Part shown: in pieces, positions 1 through 13,500 of the stretch
How the letters are laid out: each line of letters starts with the position of its first letter
How positions within the stretch are numbered: position 1 is the first letter of the stretch
NCBI RefSeq assembly: GCF_954871325.1
Contig: NC_088777.1
Location: 34,325,366-34,389,365, forward strand
Reading direction: 5' to 3'
DNA from: Gordionus sp. m RMFG-2023
Lineage: Eukaryota; Nematomorpha; Gordioida; Chordodea; Parachordodidae
Length of the DNA: 64,000 bases
Made by a program: the position numbers and the translations under genes
The notes under the pieces: model-generated
Told to the model about the DNA's origin: nothing
Databases searched by the model: none
What the model saw: only the letters and a program-made list of their open reading frames with translations

Positions 1-1342
1 AGGAGGGGGGGGGGGGCAGCACATTTAAAGTGTTTCCAAATTGCGCGTTTTTTCGGAAATATTCTGAAAAACAATTTTTTAAATTTAATTTATAGATATA
101 ATATTTATAAATGGTTCATTCATAAATATTCGTTTTTCTTTCTTTAATTCAAGTTTGTTTCAAATAAATTTTATCTATTAATCATTTATAATTTTATTCT
201 TAACTCCTGTAGAGACACTCTTATTTTTTATAACTTAAACTTCTTTATGAACATTTTATACATATTTTTGATTTTTTGAACCTTAATTTTATTGTTTTTT
301 CTCACAAACAAATAAATCTATATCATAATTTATAGCGATCTTTTCATATTAAAAAAAATAAACAGTCCACAAACAAAATAAAATCCCACATTAAGTGTTT
401 ATAAAAATAATATAAGCTACATATAAAATATTATATTAAAAATTGTTTATCAAAGCATACAATCACGACAATAACAATATTATTTTACACATTATTAAGT
501 ATTATTATGTAATTTAAGATTAAAATAACATTTTTTTAACATCATATTTGAAAATAATTTTAAAAATTTCTAAAATTAATATTAAAAATTATAAAATAAA
601 AAATTTTAAATATTAGTGGATAATTTTGTGCCAAGTTATCTTTGAGTTTTTTTTACCTTCAAATTTATATTATCAACGCTCAAATATAAATATAAATTTT
701 TTGAGAATGTCTTATTAATATTCAAATCTAATAACTGATCTATATAATAAGGATCCTTAAATAAATATTGTATATTAATAAAATATTAATAATTAGATAT
801 TTTTTAGGGAAAGCATTAAAGAATGTTGAAAGAACACAATTTTTGATGATATGAACGGAATAGCAACGCAAAAATGTGCTTACTAAGTGTCCCTAGAAAA
901 ATTAAAATGGAAGAGAAGCAAATTAAACACTTTAATTTTTTCGCTAAAGAAGCTCCGTTTTTTTAGAAATTTATTAAATAATGCAAAATAAATATAATTA
1001 ATTACTACAAATCGAAATTATATAATAAACAGTAAATATTTATTTAATTATAATTTCTTAGTTAGCACAGACAAAAATTGTAACTCCTTTTCTAACTTGC
1101 TCAACCCTCTCATATATCAAATACATTATATAATTTTTACTTATATAGTCTTTTTAAAATTAGATCTGACGAAAAAATATAATCCCGGATCAGGCCTTAA
1201 GATATAAAATAAAAAAAATAATAACTGAATTACGCCTTTAAATAGGTACCGTTTCTAGTTAATTACTGTATTTTAAAAAAGTGCGGAGGAAAATAGAAAT
1301 AAAATGGTGATGTTTCAATAAAAAAATATAATAATAGCAAAC
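1..1342. other. AT-rich sequence, probably intron of the remodeller gene
   Basis: No coding exon can be supported here. It begins with a G-run, and the rest is AT-rich non-repetitive DNA. It lies directly downstream (minus strand) of the last recognised ATPase exon, whose protein is incomplete, so it is most likely intron. On the minus strand a TTTTTCTAG|GG acceptor-like site near 884 precedes an open stretch to about 790 with no recognisable similarity; this could be a further exon of the long insert between the two SNF2 lobes, but nothing confirms it. Confidence 0.45.
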
Positions 1343-1513
1343 TTTATTGATCAAATACTTTTCGTCATCATCGTCATTTAACATATCGCAGATAGCGGAG
1401 GGCAAATAATTTAAACGGCTCGATAAGGGATAGGGTAAAGTTACGCTGTGTAAAGAATCAAAAAAGGAGGAAAGGACCGGTCTAGGCTCGAATAGATCTG
1501 GATGATTGCAAAC
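1343..1513 (-). CDS. SRCAP-like exon R: end of SNF2 N-lobe and start of the insert
   Basis: This exon has no internal Met, so it is easily missed. After AATAAG| it reads [13 protein letters not shown], the family VCNHPNLF-DPRPV block, then a Ser/Leu-rich stretch ending [12 protein letters not shown] before a weak GTTTGC donor. It is 171 bp and phase 0 at both ends, continuing directly from MQLRK at the end of exon Q. The acidic tail marks the start of the long insert that separates the two helicase lobes in SWR1-family motors. Confidence 0.85.
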
Positions 1514-4500
1514 CTTATTGTAATTTTTTTTAATGGTTTGCTATTATGTAAAAATTATTTATAAAGAATGTGTTATAATTTCCTTTCCCTATTCTTATTT
1601 CCTTATATTCTTTCTACCCACTCACTCCTTCCTTAAACTCTTCGTATACAATACAGCAAAAAACTTTTTTTTCGTTTTATTTTTTCATCCTCCACAAAAA
1701 ATGATTTGATTTTTTTTTAATAAAAGAAAAATATGAAATATAAAAATAAATTTTTAAATACCTTCCTAAGTTGCATAAGAACGTTGACAACTCCCAAAAA
1801 ATTTCCGCTCTTCAAGATAGCGGTAGTAGCTGAGCGAGAAACGAAATCATGATACAAATACCGTTGGCGAGTGGATAACCTACAATGAATAACATGTTCA
1901 AGTTTTGGGGGCATCTGCTTTTCCACCTTTGTAAGTTGAGTGAGGTGCATAAAGGAAGAAATGTATAGCATTATGTAACCTAATAATTGGTGTCCCTTTT
2001 CATTAGTCGCATTTAAAATCAGGTTAAAAAGGACTAATTTGATTATAAAATCCTATATTAGTTTTCGTTGTGACATTTTTGTCAAAAAGAATTGCATTTT
2101 TTTAGCAATGTATTGCAAATTAAAAGATTATATATTTAAATTGTACCTCTTTCTTAAGTCTCCTGAGTATAAATGGCCTCAGAATTTTGTGGAGCTTTCC
2201 CACCAATAGGGAAGTTTCGTTGTTATTGATGATTAGTGATTGCTTGGAATTATCGATTATCGACTGATCCTTGTTCGTAGAGGAAGTATAGTTATCATCG
2301 AGACTGCCCAACATTATATCCCTAGCGTCACCCCTGGAAGGTAGCTCTTCGGCGCCTGTTGATTATATATATTATTATATAATCCCTACTTTTTTTCCTA
2401 TATTTTTTTCTATCAAGTTTTATCTTAAAAATAAAAGCTACTTTCCATAACTCTTTCCTAATTCCTTATTTTTTTTTCCGCTTATCCTTTTCTAGGGTAT
2501 AACAAAATAATATGTTTTATATTACCGGACACCACGTAACTTCCCAAAGGTCTAGCAAACCAATCCGAAAACTGGCCAGCCTCTTTAAATACGTGGGGCA
2601 TTAGGAAATGCATGAGAGACCATAGTTCCATAAGATCGTTCTGAATGGGGGTGCCTGTTAGCAAGAGTCGAGCCCGACTCTTGAAGTTTAATAAGGTTAA
2701 CCAGCGTTGGCTCTTAAAATTTTTGATGTTTTGAGCCTCGTCCAATATGAGGTAATGCCAAGCCTTGCGCCTAAAACACCTTTCGTCCTGCAATACTAAA
2801 CGGTATGATGTTACGATCACGTTCGGGCAAGTAATGTTAGAATGTGAAGCTAAAGAATGATTATTGTGTATATCATTGATTGGATAAAAAGTATTTTGTT
2901 CCATGCCTTTTCTTATTTATCTTTTATTATTAATTTTGTATTTTTTTTCTTCGCCTATGCTTAATATTTAAATCCATTTACCAGGGTACCAATACTAAAT
3001 TTAAGCTTGATAAAATGAATTTTCTTCTTAAATATCAGCCTATAATAGGAAAGATTCAATGTTACATTTTTTTAAGTTAGTAAATTTTAAAAAAGGAAGA
3101 GTATCTAAAAGAGAATATTTGAATTTATAAAAAAAAGTTAACATGAACAATCTAATTCTCAGCTGGAAATAATTTATGCAAAAATAAGTTGAATCAGGTC
3201 ATATAGCAAATTATTTATTTTAATAAATTTATTTACATTTTTTTCCCCACCCTTTTCTTTTAGCCTTCCGTTCCTTGGGGGATCCATAGTAAGTGAGTAT
3301 TTTGAAACCAGGGCACCATTTCTTGAACTCCATCTCCCAATTCAACATCACACTAGTCGGCACAATGACCAGGTGGGGTCCCCATATGCCTTCCAGTGAT
3401 AAAAGAGAACACATAAAAAATCAATATAGTAATGTATAAAAATATCTAACTTTTATTTGATAAATAATTTTGTGATTATTACAGAAGAACGATTTTAAAA
3501 CTGCATGTATACTAGTAAATATATAAGGATATAAGGACTACCTTTTTGGCAAGCCAAATGAGCCAGCAAACTGATGGTCTGTATAGTTTTACCGAGTCCC
3601 ATCTCGTCAGCCAAGATTCCGTTCAACTTCTTCTCGTACATGGTAACGAGCCAATCTAATCCTATGTGCTGATATTCCCTAAGGGTGTGTTTGAGGAGAA
3701 AGGGAACGGGTGTTTTCACCTTTAAAAAGTTAGTTTTCATTAATTGTATTTTTATGTAGTTGTTACCTTTGTACGTTAATATAAACAGGAAATTAAGTTT
3801 TTGCTTATATCGACCTCAAATTATTTCTTTGTTCAATGAACGATTTTAAATATCTTGTTTATTTTAATGAAAAACAGTTTTTAGAGCATTCCATATTTTA
3901 TAAGTCAGTTCGAACCCATAGGTATAATTTTTAATCAAAATATTAAAAATATAACAAAATCATGGTATAATCTAAGATGGATACGATATATATCGTATTC
4001 ATAATTATGATGATAGGTATAAAAGTTCAAAAAGGAAAAAATAAATAAATTTTAGGATGGAAATAGAATAGAAATTTTATAATGATAGCCATCAAGTTTT
4101 GGCAAATTTTTCTAAAATTTTACAAATACTTTTCACTTGTATTGTTAAACGGCTCGATTTGAGGCGATTTTTGAAAACGGCTGACTCAACATTTTATCCA
4201 GAAGAACATAACGTACTGAAGATTTTGCTCATAGATGGCACAAAGGCTTGGACATCTATCAGCAAAATCTCAAGGCTTTGGCAATGTTTTTCTGGCTAAA
4301 ATCTTGAGTTAGCCGTTTTTAAAAATCGGCTAATAGAGCCATTTAACAACATTACTTTTCACATTTTTGAGGATAATTGGTAAAAAAATTTTAAAAGGTG
4401 CAAGTTGCTTTAAAAAATATAACTTTTATTTATTTTTTATGAAATAGATATTTGGCAAAATTATATAAATAAATTAAGGTAGAAAATGAATAAAACTTTA

Positions 4501-7500
4501 TTTTTTATAAAATAATACTGTAAATTAATCATAAAAACGATGGTTAAAAAATTAAATTCATCAAAACTGTCTAAATTAATTTAATGAACGCTCATTTTTC
4601 TTTTTAATTTCAGAAGAGATAAGTTCAATTATACTATTACAAATCTCATAGATTGAAAGATCTTAAATTTGTTTTAAATGGAATAGATGTGTGGTAGTAC
4701 CTTTATATATTAAATTTTTCAGCATCAAGAAAATTTCTCGATAAATAAAAATCAATCCATTTATTAGATCGGCATCGGTTATCGGATTGGTTTAAAATGT
4801 TGACAAATATGGGATCAGTGAAAAATTTATGATCGGCTTAGGCATAATAAACATAAAACAATAAATTATAAGATTAATGGATCGAGGCTATCACTAACCA
4901 CGATTCCTGTTTTAATTTGATCAAATTTGGCAATATGATATTTTTAATAAAGAAAGTTAAATAAATTAATATTACTTCGGTAGTTTCCAAAGTAAATCCT
5001 TTGGGTTGGAATTTCTGGGCTTGGGCGGCTATGTCGTTTATCTCCTCGGTCCCATCATCTTTAGTATCATCTTGCAGCTTGATAATAATAACAGATTAAA
5101 ATAAAAAAATTTGTGCTTGTGTTTAGTCAGTTATAGCATGTTATTCATTTATTTATCGGCCATCCATTTATTAAGGAATAATTTAGGGAATCTAAAAATA
5201 TCACAATTTTTTTTAAATTAAAAATATATATTCCACAATTTCTGAAAATATATTTATGGTAAATAATGACTAGACAGTGATGCATTCAAGATTATCCAGG
5301 AAGGGAAAAATACTAAAAAAATTTGTAAATTTCACCTCCAATTTACCATTTTCTCGGTCTTCGCCCGATAATTTAATAACATTAATTTTTTTAACATAAA
5401 TTTTAATAAAATAATTTATTTTAGTAAACATTATCTTTTAACTGTAACAACTTAATTACTGTCTATTTTAAGTTAATATGAGACCTTAATAATGCATATT
5501 TCAAATTTCAAAGTTTGTATTTAAAACGGGTATAATAATTTATTATCACCATGCCTTAAATATTTCCTATTTCCTCCACAAAATTTCTTGAAGAATTTTT
5601 TAAAGCGCCTAAATAAAATTGACTTTTTAGCAGACCTATATGACACATGAAATTTATAAGCTTGCATATAAAAGTTACATGCATATATTCCATTATAGAG
5701 ACACTTGTAATTTATAAAGGTAAACAAGTCTATAACATTCAAAGCGACGTAATACATTAATATATTTATACTTGATCGTAAGGTGATAATTTGGCAGAAG
5801 GCATATCTTTGGATTCGACCATTGGCGAGAGTTCTTCATCTAATTAATAGATAGATACTTATTTATTTCCCTTATGTAAATGGAAAAAATTCTATCAATA
5901 TGATGGGTTAAGGTTTAAAAATTTAAACAAAAATTGAGAAGAGAGTGGCTGTCGGGTTATGATAGAAAATCCTCTCGACACATTTTTTTTATCTAAAAAT
6001 ACTAATTTTTGATAATTTTTTATATATTAAAATTATGTTTATAAAATTAAATACTCCATTACCCTCAAGTGCTAATATTGAGCAATAGGGCAAAACTTAT
6101 AAATTTTAATCGCCGCTCTAGACTTGGGGATGATAATATAAAAATTATATTATTAATAAAATGTAACAAAATAGCGTATATTTTACAATTTGTAATATTT
6201 TTATATTTTTAGAATTTAAAATGTTAATTTTATGAGCATAGATTAGATATATGCAGTTGGGCAGGTCCTCCGGAAAAAGAATCTAGATACAGATACAGAT
6301 TCTTTTTAAAAAAATGAATCTTAGTTACAGATACTAGTATCTTTTTCAAAATATCAAAAAGATACAAGATAAAAGATACTTGTATCTTTTACTAAATTAA
6401 AGTATCTTAAATACAAGATACTTTTAAATTATCATAACCAATTAAATTAGAATAGTTTATAAAATATAGTTTTTATTATTTATTTGTGAAGAACATAGCA
6501 TACACATATAAGAATGAATATTTGCAATAATTAATAAAATATTTATTGATGAATAAATTATAATAACCAGGTATTATTAATATTAATTTTTGCCCATTAA
6601 TAGCTTAAACAGGGAAGGGAGAGTAGTATATTTAATGGGAGTTAAAAATGTGCAAATAAGAAAAAAAATTAAATCAAATGATTTATTAGAATTTGCAGGT
6701 TATTTTCTGTGTTGTTTTAAATATAGCTTATATTCGGAGTATATGGATAAATGGAATCTTTAAAAAAATATACTAGTTTTATTTTATTCATTATCTTTAA
6801 AAAGTATCTATCATTACTTGTTTGTGATATTTATGTATTTTTTAATTAGTTTTATTTTCTAATATGACTTATTAATTCTTGCATTTGTAATATCATATAT
6901 AGTATATAAATATCATTTAAATCTTTTTTCATATTTTTTTTATATATTTCTTGCAAAATTATTAATTATATATAAAAAATATGAAAATAATGTACAACAT
7001 TATATTATTTAATTGTTAATTACATAGCAATTTTCTTTAATGCATTTTAAATTAATTAAATTTCGTAAATAAATACTGTAATGTAATTTTATTTATATCA
7101 TAAATAATAAAAGTAACTAATAAAGTTAAATTCTACCTTATTATAATTATTTTTTATTAAGAGCCTTTTAAAATTATCTAATATTATATATCAATTGTAG
7201 CTTAAATATTTCCTTTAATAAGAACTTGCTAAAATAATTAAATATAAAATATATTAGGGATGTGCAGATATTTTTTATCGGATCGGACCGATATTTTACC
7301 CATTTTAAAATATAGGTTATAGGTCAATATTATAAAATTTGATCCGATATAAAAATGGCTTCTTTAACAAAAATAAAATGTTATAAAATGAAAAAAAATA
7401 GTTATATCTAAAATCATTTATTTTTATAAATAAAATCGAAATCCATTTTTATGTATATTTTTTTAGTAATAATAATTAATTAATAAACCCTATCATATTG

Positions 7501-10500
7501 TTATTTTTTTTGCGCATTCTGTTTATAAAAGTGTGCGATAATCACTACAGAATCTGTTATTAGTGAAGCTGGTGATATTGACAGTTACTATCGCCGCAAG
7601 CTGACCTCTGATAAATCGGAAATATTGGTATTTCTAAAAAGAAATCTTCCCTAAATATAATTTTAAATATTTATTTCAAATTTCATAATATAATTGTTTA
7701 TTACTTAATATGTATATAGATTAATGTTATTACTTATTATATAAAAGTGATTTTACAATGAAATATTTTATATACTTTTAGAATTGTAATTGAATTGAAT
7801 ATAAACTAAAACTGATCATTATAAATATATTTATATGACATAAGTTATGGTATAGTTAAATTATAGATGTTATACTAATAAAAAGTATATTAAAAATTAA
7901 AACCATTGTTATCTTTACAGAATACAAAATTAGATATGATATCGGATCGGTAATCGGCAGATATCAATTTAATATCGGGAATATCGGATCGGATAGACCT
8001 CTAAAAAGTCGTATCGGTACACCCCTAAAAAATATATATCCAAAATGATTTTAATTTGATAATAAACTATCTTCTATAAAAAATTTTAATAACAATTATC
8101 TAAGAAGGACTTAAGTATTATAGGTATAGGTATTATTATGTTAATAATTATAAAATAAAAATGTATATTATACTTTAATATGTTTAACAACGTTTGTGAG
8201 GAGTATGTTCAATCTTTAATAACTTTTTTACTTGTGTAATTTTAATATTCGGCTTGCACCCTGTCCTTTTTCACATGAATTACTATATAAAATTTTCCAT
8301 CTATAATTTCAAGATTCAGATTTGACTCAGGAGAACCTATCTCCATAATTTCATCTTCACTACTATAAATGTTAAACATTCTACAAATTAAAAAATATTA
8401 CATATAAAATATAACCTTTGCTTATTTAGTTTTGGTGTTGCTATTTTTAATCTATCTATCTTTGTGATCTGTAAAATTTCCAACTGATTTTGGTTATCAA
8501 ATATATTTAAAATATAGCAGGAAAAAATAAAGAAAATAATACAAGATTTCACGTAGAAAATAAAGTAACATTGTGTGTATGTAAATGTTTTAAACATGAA
8601 TATTAAAAAGAATCTGTATCTGTATCTTTTTAAAGAAAATGAAAAAGATACAAGATTCTTTTCAAAATAAAGGATCTTAGATACAGATACTAGTATCTTA
8701 TTAAAAATGTCAATAAGATACTGAGTACAAGATACAAAAGGATCTTGTATCTTGTATTTTAGATACAAGTATTCGCGGTACTGCCCAACTCTGGATATAC
8801 GTTATAGTCAAATCGCCTAATTAATAAATACACGTATTGTTCTAGTCAAAATTATATGAAATCTATAAGATAGGTAATCTACAGATATTGAAATACATTT
8901 CAAAAAAAAAATTAGGTTATTTAAATTTTAAAAACGCGCTAAATAAAGGATATAATAGGTATATAGCACAATCATTTGTTTGACGCTTTTTTTTCATTTT
9001 ACTAATCTTCTTGCCAAAGAAGTATTTTAGTAATATCTATACGCGAATTGACTACGTAATTTGTAACTAACTTATATAAAAAAATAAATTTTTATACATG
9101 GTAGAGTAAAAGTAGCTAAAAGCGGTTTACTTTTTTCAAAAGAGAGCGTTAGCGAATTACTTTTTTTAGACATTTTAAACTAATGATGGTAATAATATGC
9201 AATGTTAAAAATCTGCTTATATTCCAAAATCTTTTATAATCTGAGAAAATCAAACAAATCGGCCAATAAGAAGGAATATTTTTTTTCTAACCCCGAATAA
9301 AATTCCATATTTGCTCATATTTAAAATATATATATTTGAAGTAAGAAAAGATTAGAACCAGAGTAAATAAATATTTAGTACTAGGGTATTATACAAATAC
9401 AATATATTGTTATAATTTTAATTTAACCATTGTATAGTAGTATCTTATTTTATCAATTAATGTCTTTATTCCTTATTTGTAGTTAATCGGTTTCCTAAGT
9501 GCTGATTAGAAAATTGATAAAATACACAACTTATTAATCAATATTATTTAACAGTAATACTTTGTTGGATATCTATTTCATCCATCTTCGCAACTTCCTT
9601 ATGTGATGTTAAGGCTATATTTATTTCGTTGTAGTCTGAAGAACTGGGTGAATGAATGAATACTTTGACTACCTTATTATTCCTTAATACCCTGACATTC
9701 TCTGAGTCAGCGATTCCTTTCCCAAATTTACTCCCTCTTGTACTACGCATAGTTCGATTAATTTCTTCATTCTTTACCATTTCCCGTTGTTTGTTACTTT
9801 GGCTGCCTTCTTTAGAGATCGCTTCATTTTCACACTGTTCGACAAAATGTGTATCTTTTAATTTTAGGTCCTCTTCGTAAATCCCATTTGGAATTGCACC
9901 TTTTGAATTTAACATTAAAATTGATTACAATATTTTTTTTTGTGTAATGGTTATTTTTTATTTATTCATATTCAAAATATGTATATTTATAAATTATTTC
10001 CATAACATTGATAGAATACATTAATAAAACCTTGGTCAAATTTAATGTGTTCCGTATTTTCTAATTTAATAATCCTGCTATTCCTAGTCAATCTCGATAT
10101 ATTTTTATCTCTTTCGAACCCGGTTTCGGATTTAAACGTTTTGGGTTCATGATGATCATTAGTAGTCGATAAAGGTTGTGGCAGAATATTTTTCCTGATC
10201 TTTCCGTTTCTCAAAACCGTTTCATCATTTTGATTAGTAATAAATTTTGAGGTGAGTGATAGATTTTTTTTTGATGGCATCATGGTTGTTTTGAAAAGTT
10301 CTTGTTTATGTGACCTATATTGTGTTTGTGTCACGTGAGGAGTATGACGTTGGGCGAAAGAAAGGTTGGGAGTAGGAGGTGGTGAGACTATTTTTCATTA
10401 TTGACATAAGTCATGTAAAAATATAATGTGGTCATTATTCTAATTTCTTAAGCGATTATGGATATCCATTAATTATAAAACTTATAAAATCCAAAAATGA

Positions 10501-13500
10501 ATGTTATATTTGATTATTATACTTCTTGTACAATTAAATAATAACTTAAATCTCGTATTAAAGCTAGTAAATTTTTAAAAAATGCTAAATTAAGTCTATT
10601 CATAAAAAATTATTTGATATCGTTATTAAAATATATGAGTATCATTAATGCAAATACAATATGAAAAAAAGAAGCCAGAACGAAATATTCATATTTAACA
10701 AATTAATTGATGCTTATATCAGTAGAATATCTGTAAACATTAGGGTTAAAATTTGAAAACGATTAATATTATGTTTAATCTACTTTCTTGAGTAGATCGA
10801 TTGGAATGATTGGACAATGAGCTATCCGAATGGCAAGGTACATTTTTTATAGCGTTATGCTCGCTAGATGGCGTTTTGTATACTATTATATTTACAAAAA
10901 TAAAAAAAAATAAAATTAGATATAAGCAGGGCCAGATAACAATTTTTATGAACCAAACATTTTCCCCATAATATTTTATTTTTACCCGTCAACGACATTT
11001 CATCTTCGGTATTATGAAGGAATTGCTTTGTTATGGCGTGAGAATACTTTTCGGTTTCACCGACTATGGCATTAAGTTGTTTGTCCAACCTTCTTTGGTA
11101 CTTGGTTTGGCTTATGGATTCGGCTTTGGCTTGAGCCACCTATAAATTATTTATTTGAGATTATTTATGTCACGCTCATATAATATTATATCGGTTGTTT
11201 TAATTTTATATTCTATATAACAACATTTTTAAATCGTGTTGAAAAAAGAATAGAATCCTTGTTAACAATATCTTTTTCCAAAGTAAATTAATGGCTCAAT
11301 TAAAATTTAACAGGTACACTTTCTGTATTAGTGCTACAGAGAATGGCAGACGAAGTATACAGCAAACTAAATCTGTTAAAAATACGTCATTATTAAAAAA
11401 ATTCTTACTTTGGCTATATTTCTCCAGAATCTGGAAACGAATTTAGAAACCCTAGAGGCTATCTTTCTTATTTTGTTGATCTCCTCTTGATCTAATTTTT
11501 GCTGCCGGATTAAAGTTTCTTCGAAATATTTCTGCATGAACCGACTCACCTAAAACATATGAATATAACATCACGATTATAAGAAATAAACGAAAGAAAA
11601 AAGAATAGAAATATAAAAAGAAATAAAGGGAATTAGGTGTAGATTAAAAAAGAAATTATACCTTTCTTGCCGCAGAAATTTTCCACCTGTGTTCTTGAGC
11701 AAAATCCGATGCAAGCCATTTTAATTCCTCGCCAAGGTAGAGCCAATGACATTTAACTTCTCCAGGCTTCGATGAATCAACGGATGGTAAATCCATGATT
11801 TGATTGATGTCCGAAATATTTAATTGGCAAGAGATGAAGTCTGAATCGGGATTATTACTATCATCTAGAACGATGGAACTATTAATTTTTTTTCCCCAAA
11901 ATTTTATACTTTTTTATCTCTTAAATATTCCATGAATTCCACTTGGATTCACATTTTTCTTCGAGGAATTAAATTTCCATTCTAAAACTTAAATTTATTT
12001 GCATTTTTTTCCTATGATCTTTTTCTTTAATAATTCTTTCATTCTTTTATTATATTTTACTTTCGTATTTTATTAAGGGTATCTTTAAATGACCATTGTA
12101 AAAAAATAAAGAAAATTCTTTTTAAAAAATAGTAACATTAAGTTATCAAGTGTTTAATTTTAAAATTCATATGATTGGCATTGAACTAGTTTATTGTTGG
12201 TTGAAGAGGCTATTCATAAAGCACATTTTCTGGCATTTCTTATTCATCTCATATTATCAGTTAATACTGCTTCCCTACCTTAATTATTTGAGAAAAAAAA
12301 TTAAGTATATCTAGAAATTCGCTTTAGTTAAAATTTATTCTAATTATCTGGATAATTTTTCTTGATATCATTTCCTCTCAAAATTTGGGGATAACGTAAC
12401 TAATAAAATAATATTTTGGTCCACAACTTCTAACAGGGGCTGAGTGAGATATGGACATATAAAGTTCAAAAATAAGAAAATTTCTAAAAATTGATATAAC
12501 TAACTTTAAACATCTTAGAATATTTAAATAGTTTCATGATTGATCTTTAAAATGACATTATTCAATAGGGTAAAATATGGTTATTGTCAAAAATTTGAAA
12601 TGACCATTTTATCTTTCCTTTTTATATAAGTATGTAAATTTTAATAGGAGAGGCTTAAGTATGGAGCCAGACAAGAAAGGAATGGTTGGCTGAAGTGGTT
12701 TTTGCTATTTATGCTTATAATTCTACACCAGCATGCCAGGTTTCAACTGTATACTAAACATAATTTAAAAATGGGTCCAAGTATATTTAAAAAGATATTC
12801 GATTTATGTTCTCTAAGGGTCAAATCACATATTGACGAACCGAATCGTAATTGGTATATTTCTCTGAGCCGATATTCTTTACAATTTGTATCGCTGCTTA
12901 ATTAGAATTTCGTAGGTAAAAAGCGGACCCAACCAAATGCAAAACAAAAGCGGGCCGAAGGTCAGTAAACGGAAGTGTGGGGGCACAAACTCATATATAA
13001 TTTTATCCCAAAATTTTGACCTGACAACCTTGAGCGTTAACCAACATTCTTAAAAAAAATTATTACTAAATATAAAATATTTCATAATTTTTTACTAAAT
13101 TATATTGTTTATTAAATATATAAAAGACTACTGAAATCGTCTTAACTTCTATACCTGTATTTGATCCAACTTAAAAATTTTTATATATTTATATATATAA
13201 AAATTGAAGGAGAAAAAAAATACCGATTGGGGTTTCTATGAATTTCCGTTTTTCAACTACGGGTTTTCGACGGTAATGTTATTTTTTTTACCCTATTGAA
13301 TGAATATGTCATTTTAAAGATCTACATTAAAGCCATATGTTAAAATTATCATATTAGCTCAGATATATTGTTAAATGGACAAATTAACTGGGCTTATTTC
13401 AGCTTTAGGTGGAAGTTGAAGGCCAAAATATTTTTTTCTTGGTTATGATGTATAATCCTTAGAAAGAGTCGGGTTAAAAGTGTAGGCGATTTAGCCTGGA

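Noticed and set aside
3895-3930. GTTCGAACCC, a tRNA B-box-like word
   Set aside because: No A box, no acceptor stem and no cloverleaf can be drawn around it.
5329-5361. Candidate micro-exon between exons J and L
   Set aside because: Exons J and L already join in phase without it, and the supposed acceptor is poor.
12655-12905. Plus-strand reading frame inside the 12414-13428 element, faintly like a retroelement integrase
   Set aside because: The resemblance is a few residues only, with no supporting motifs or element structure around it.
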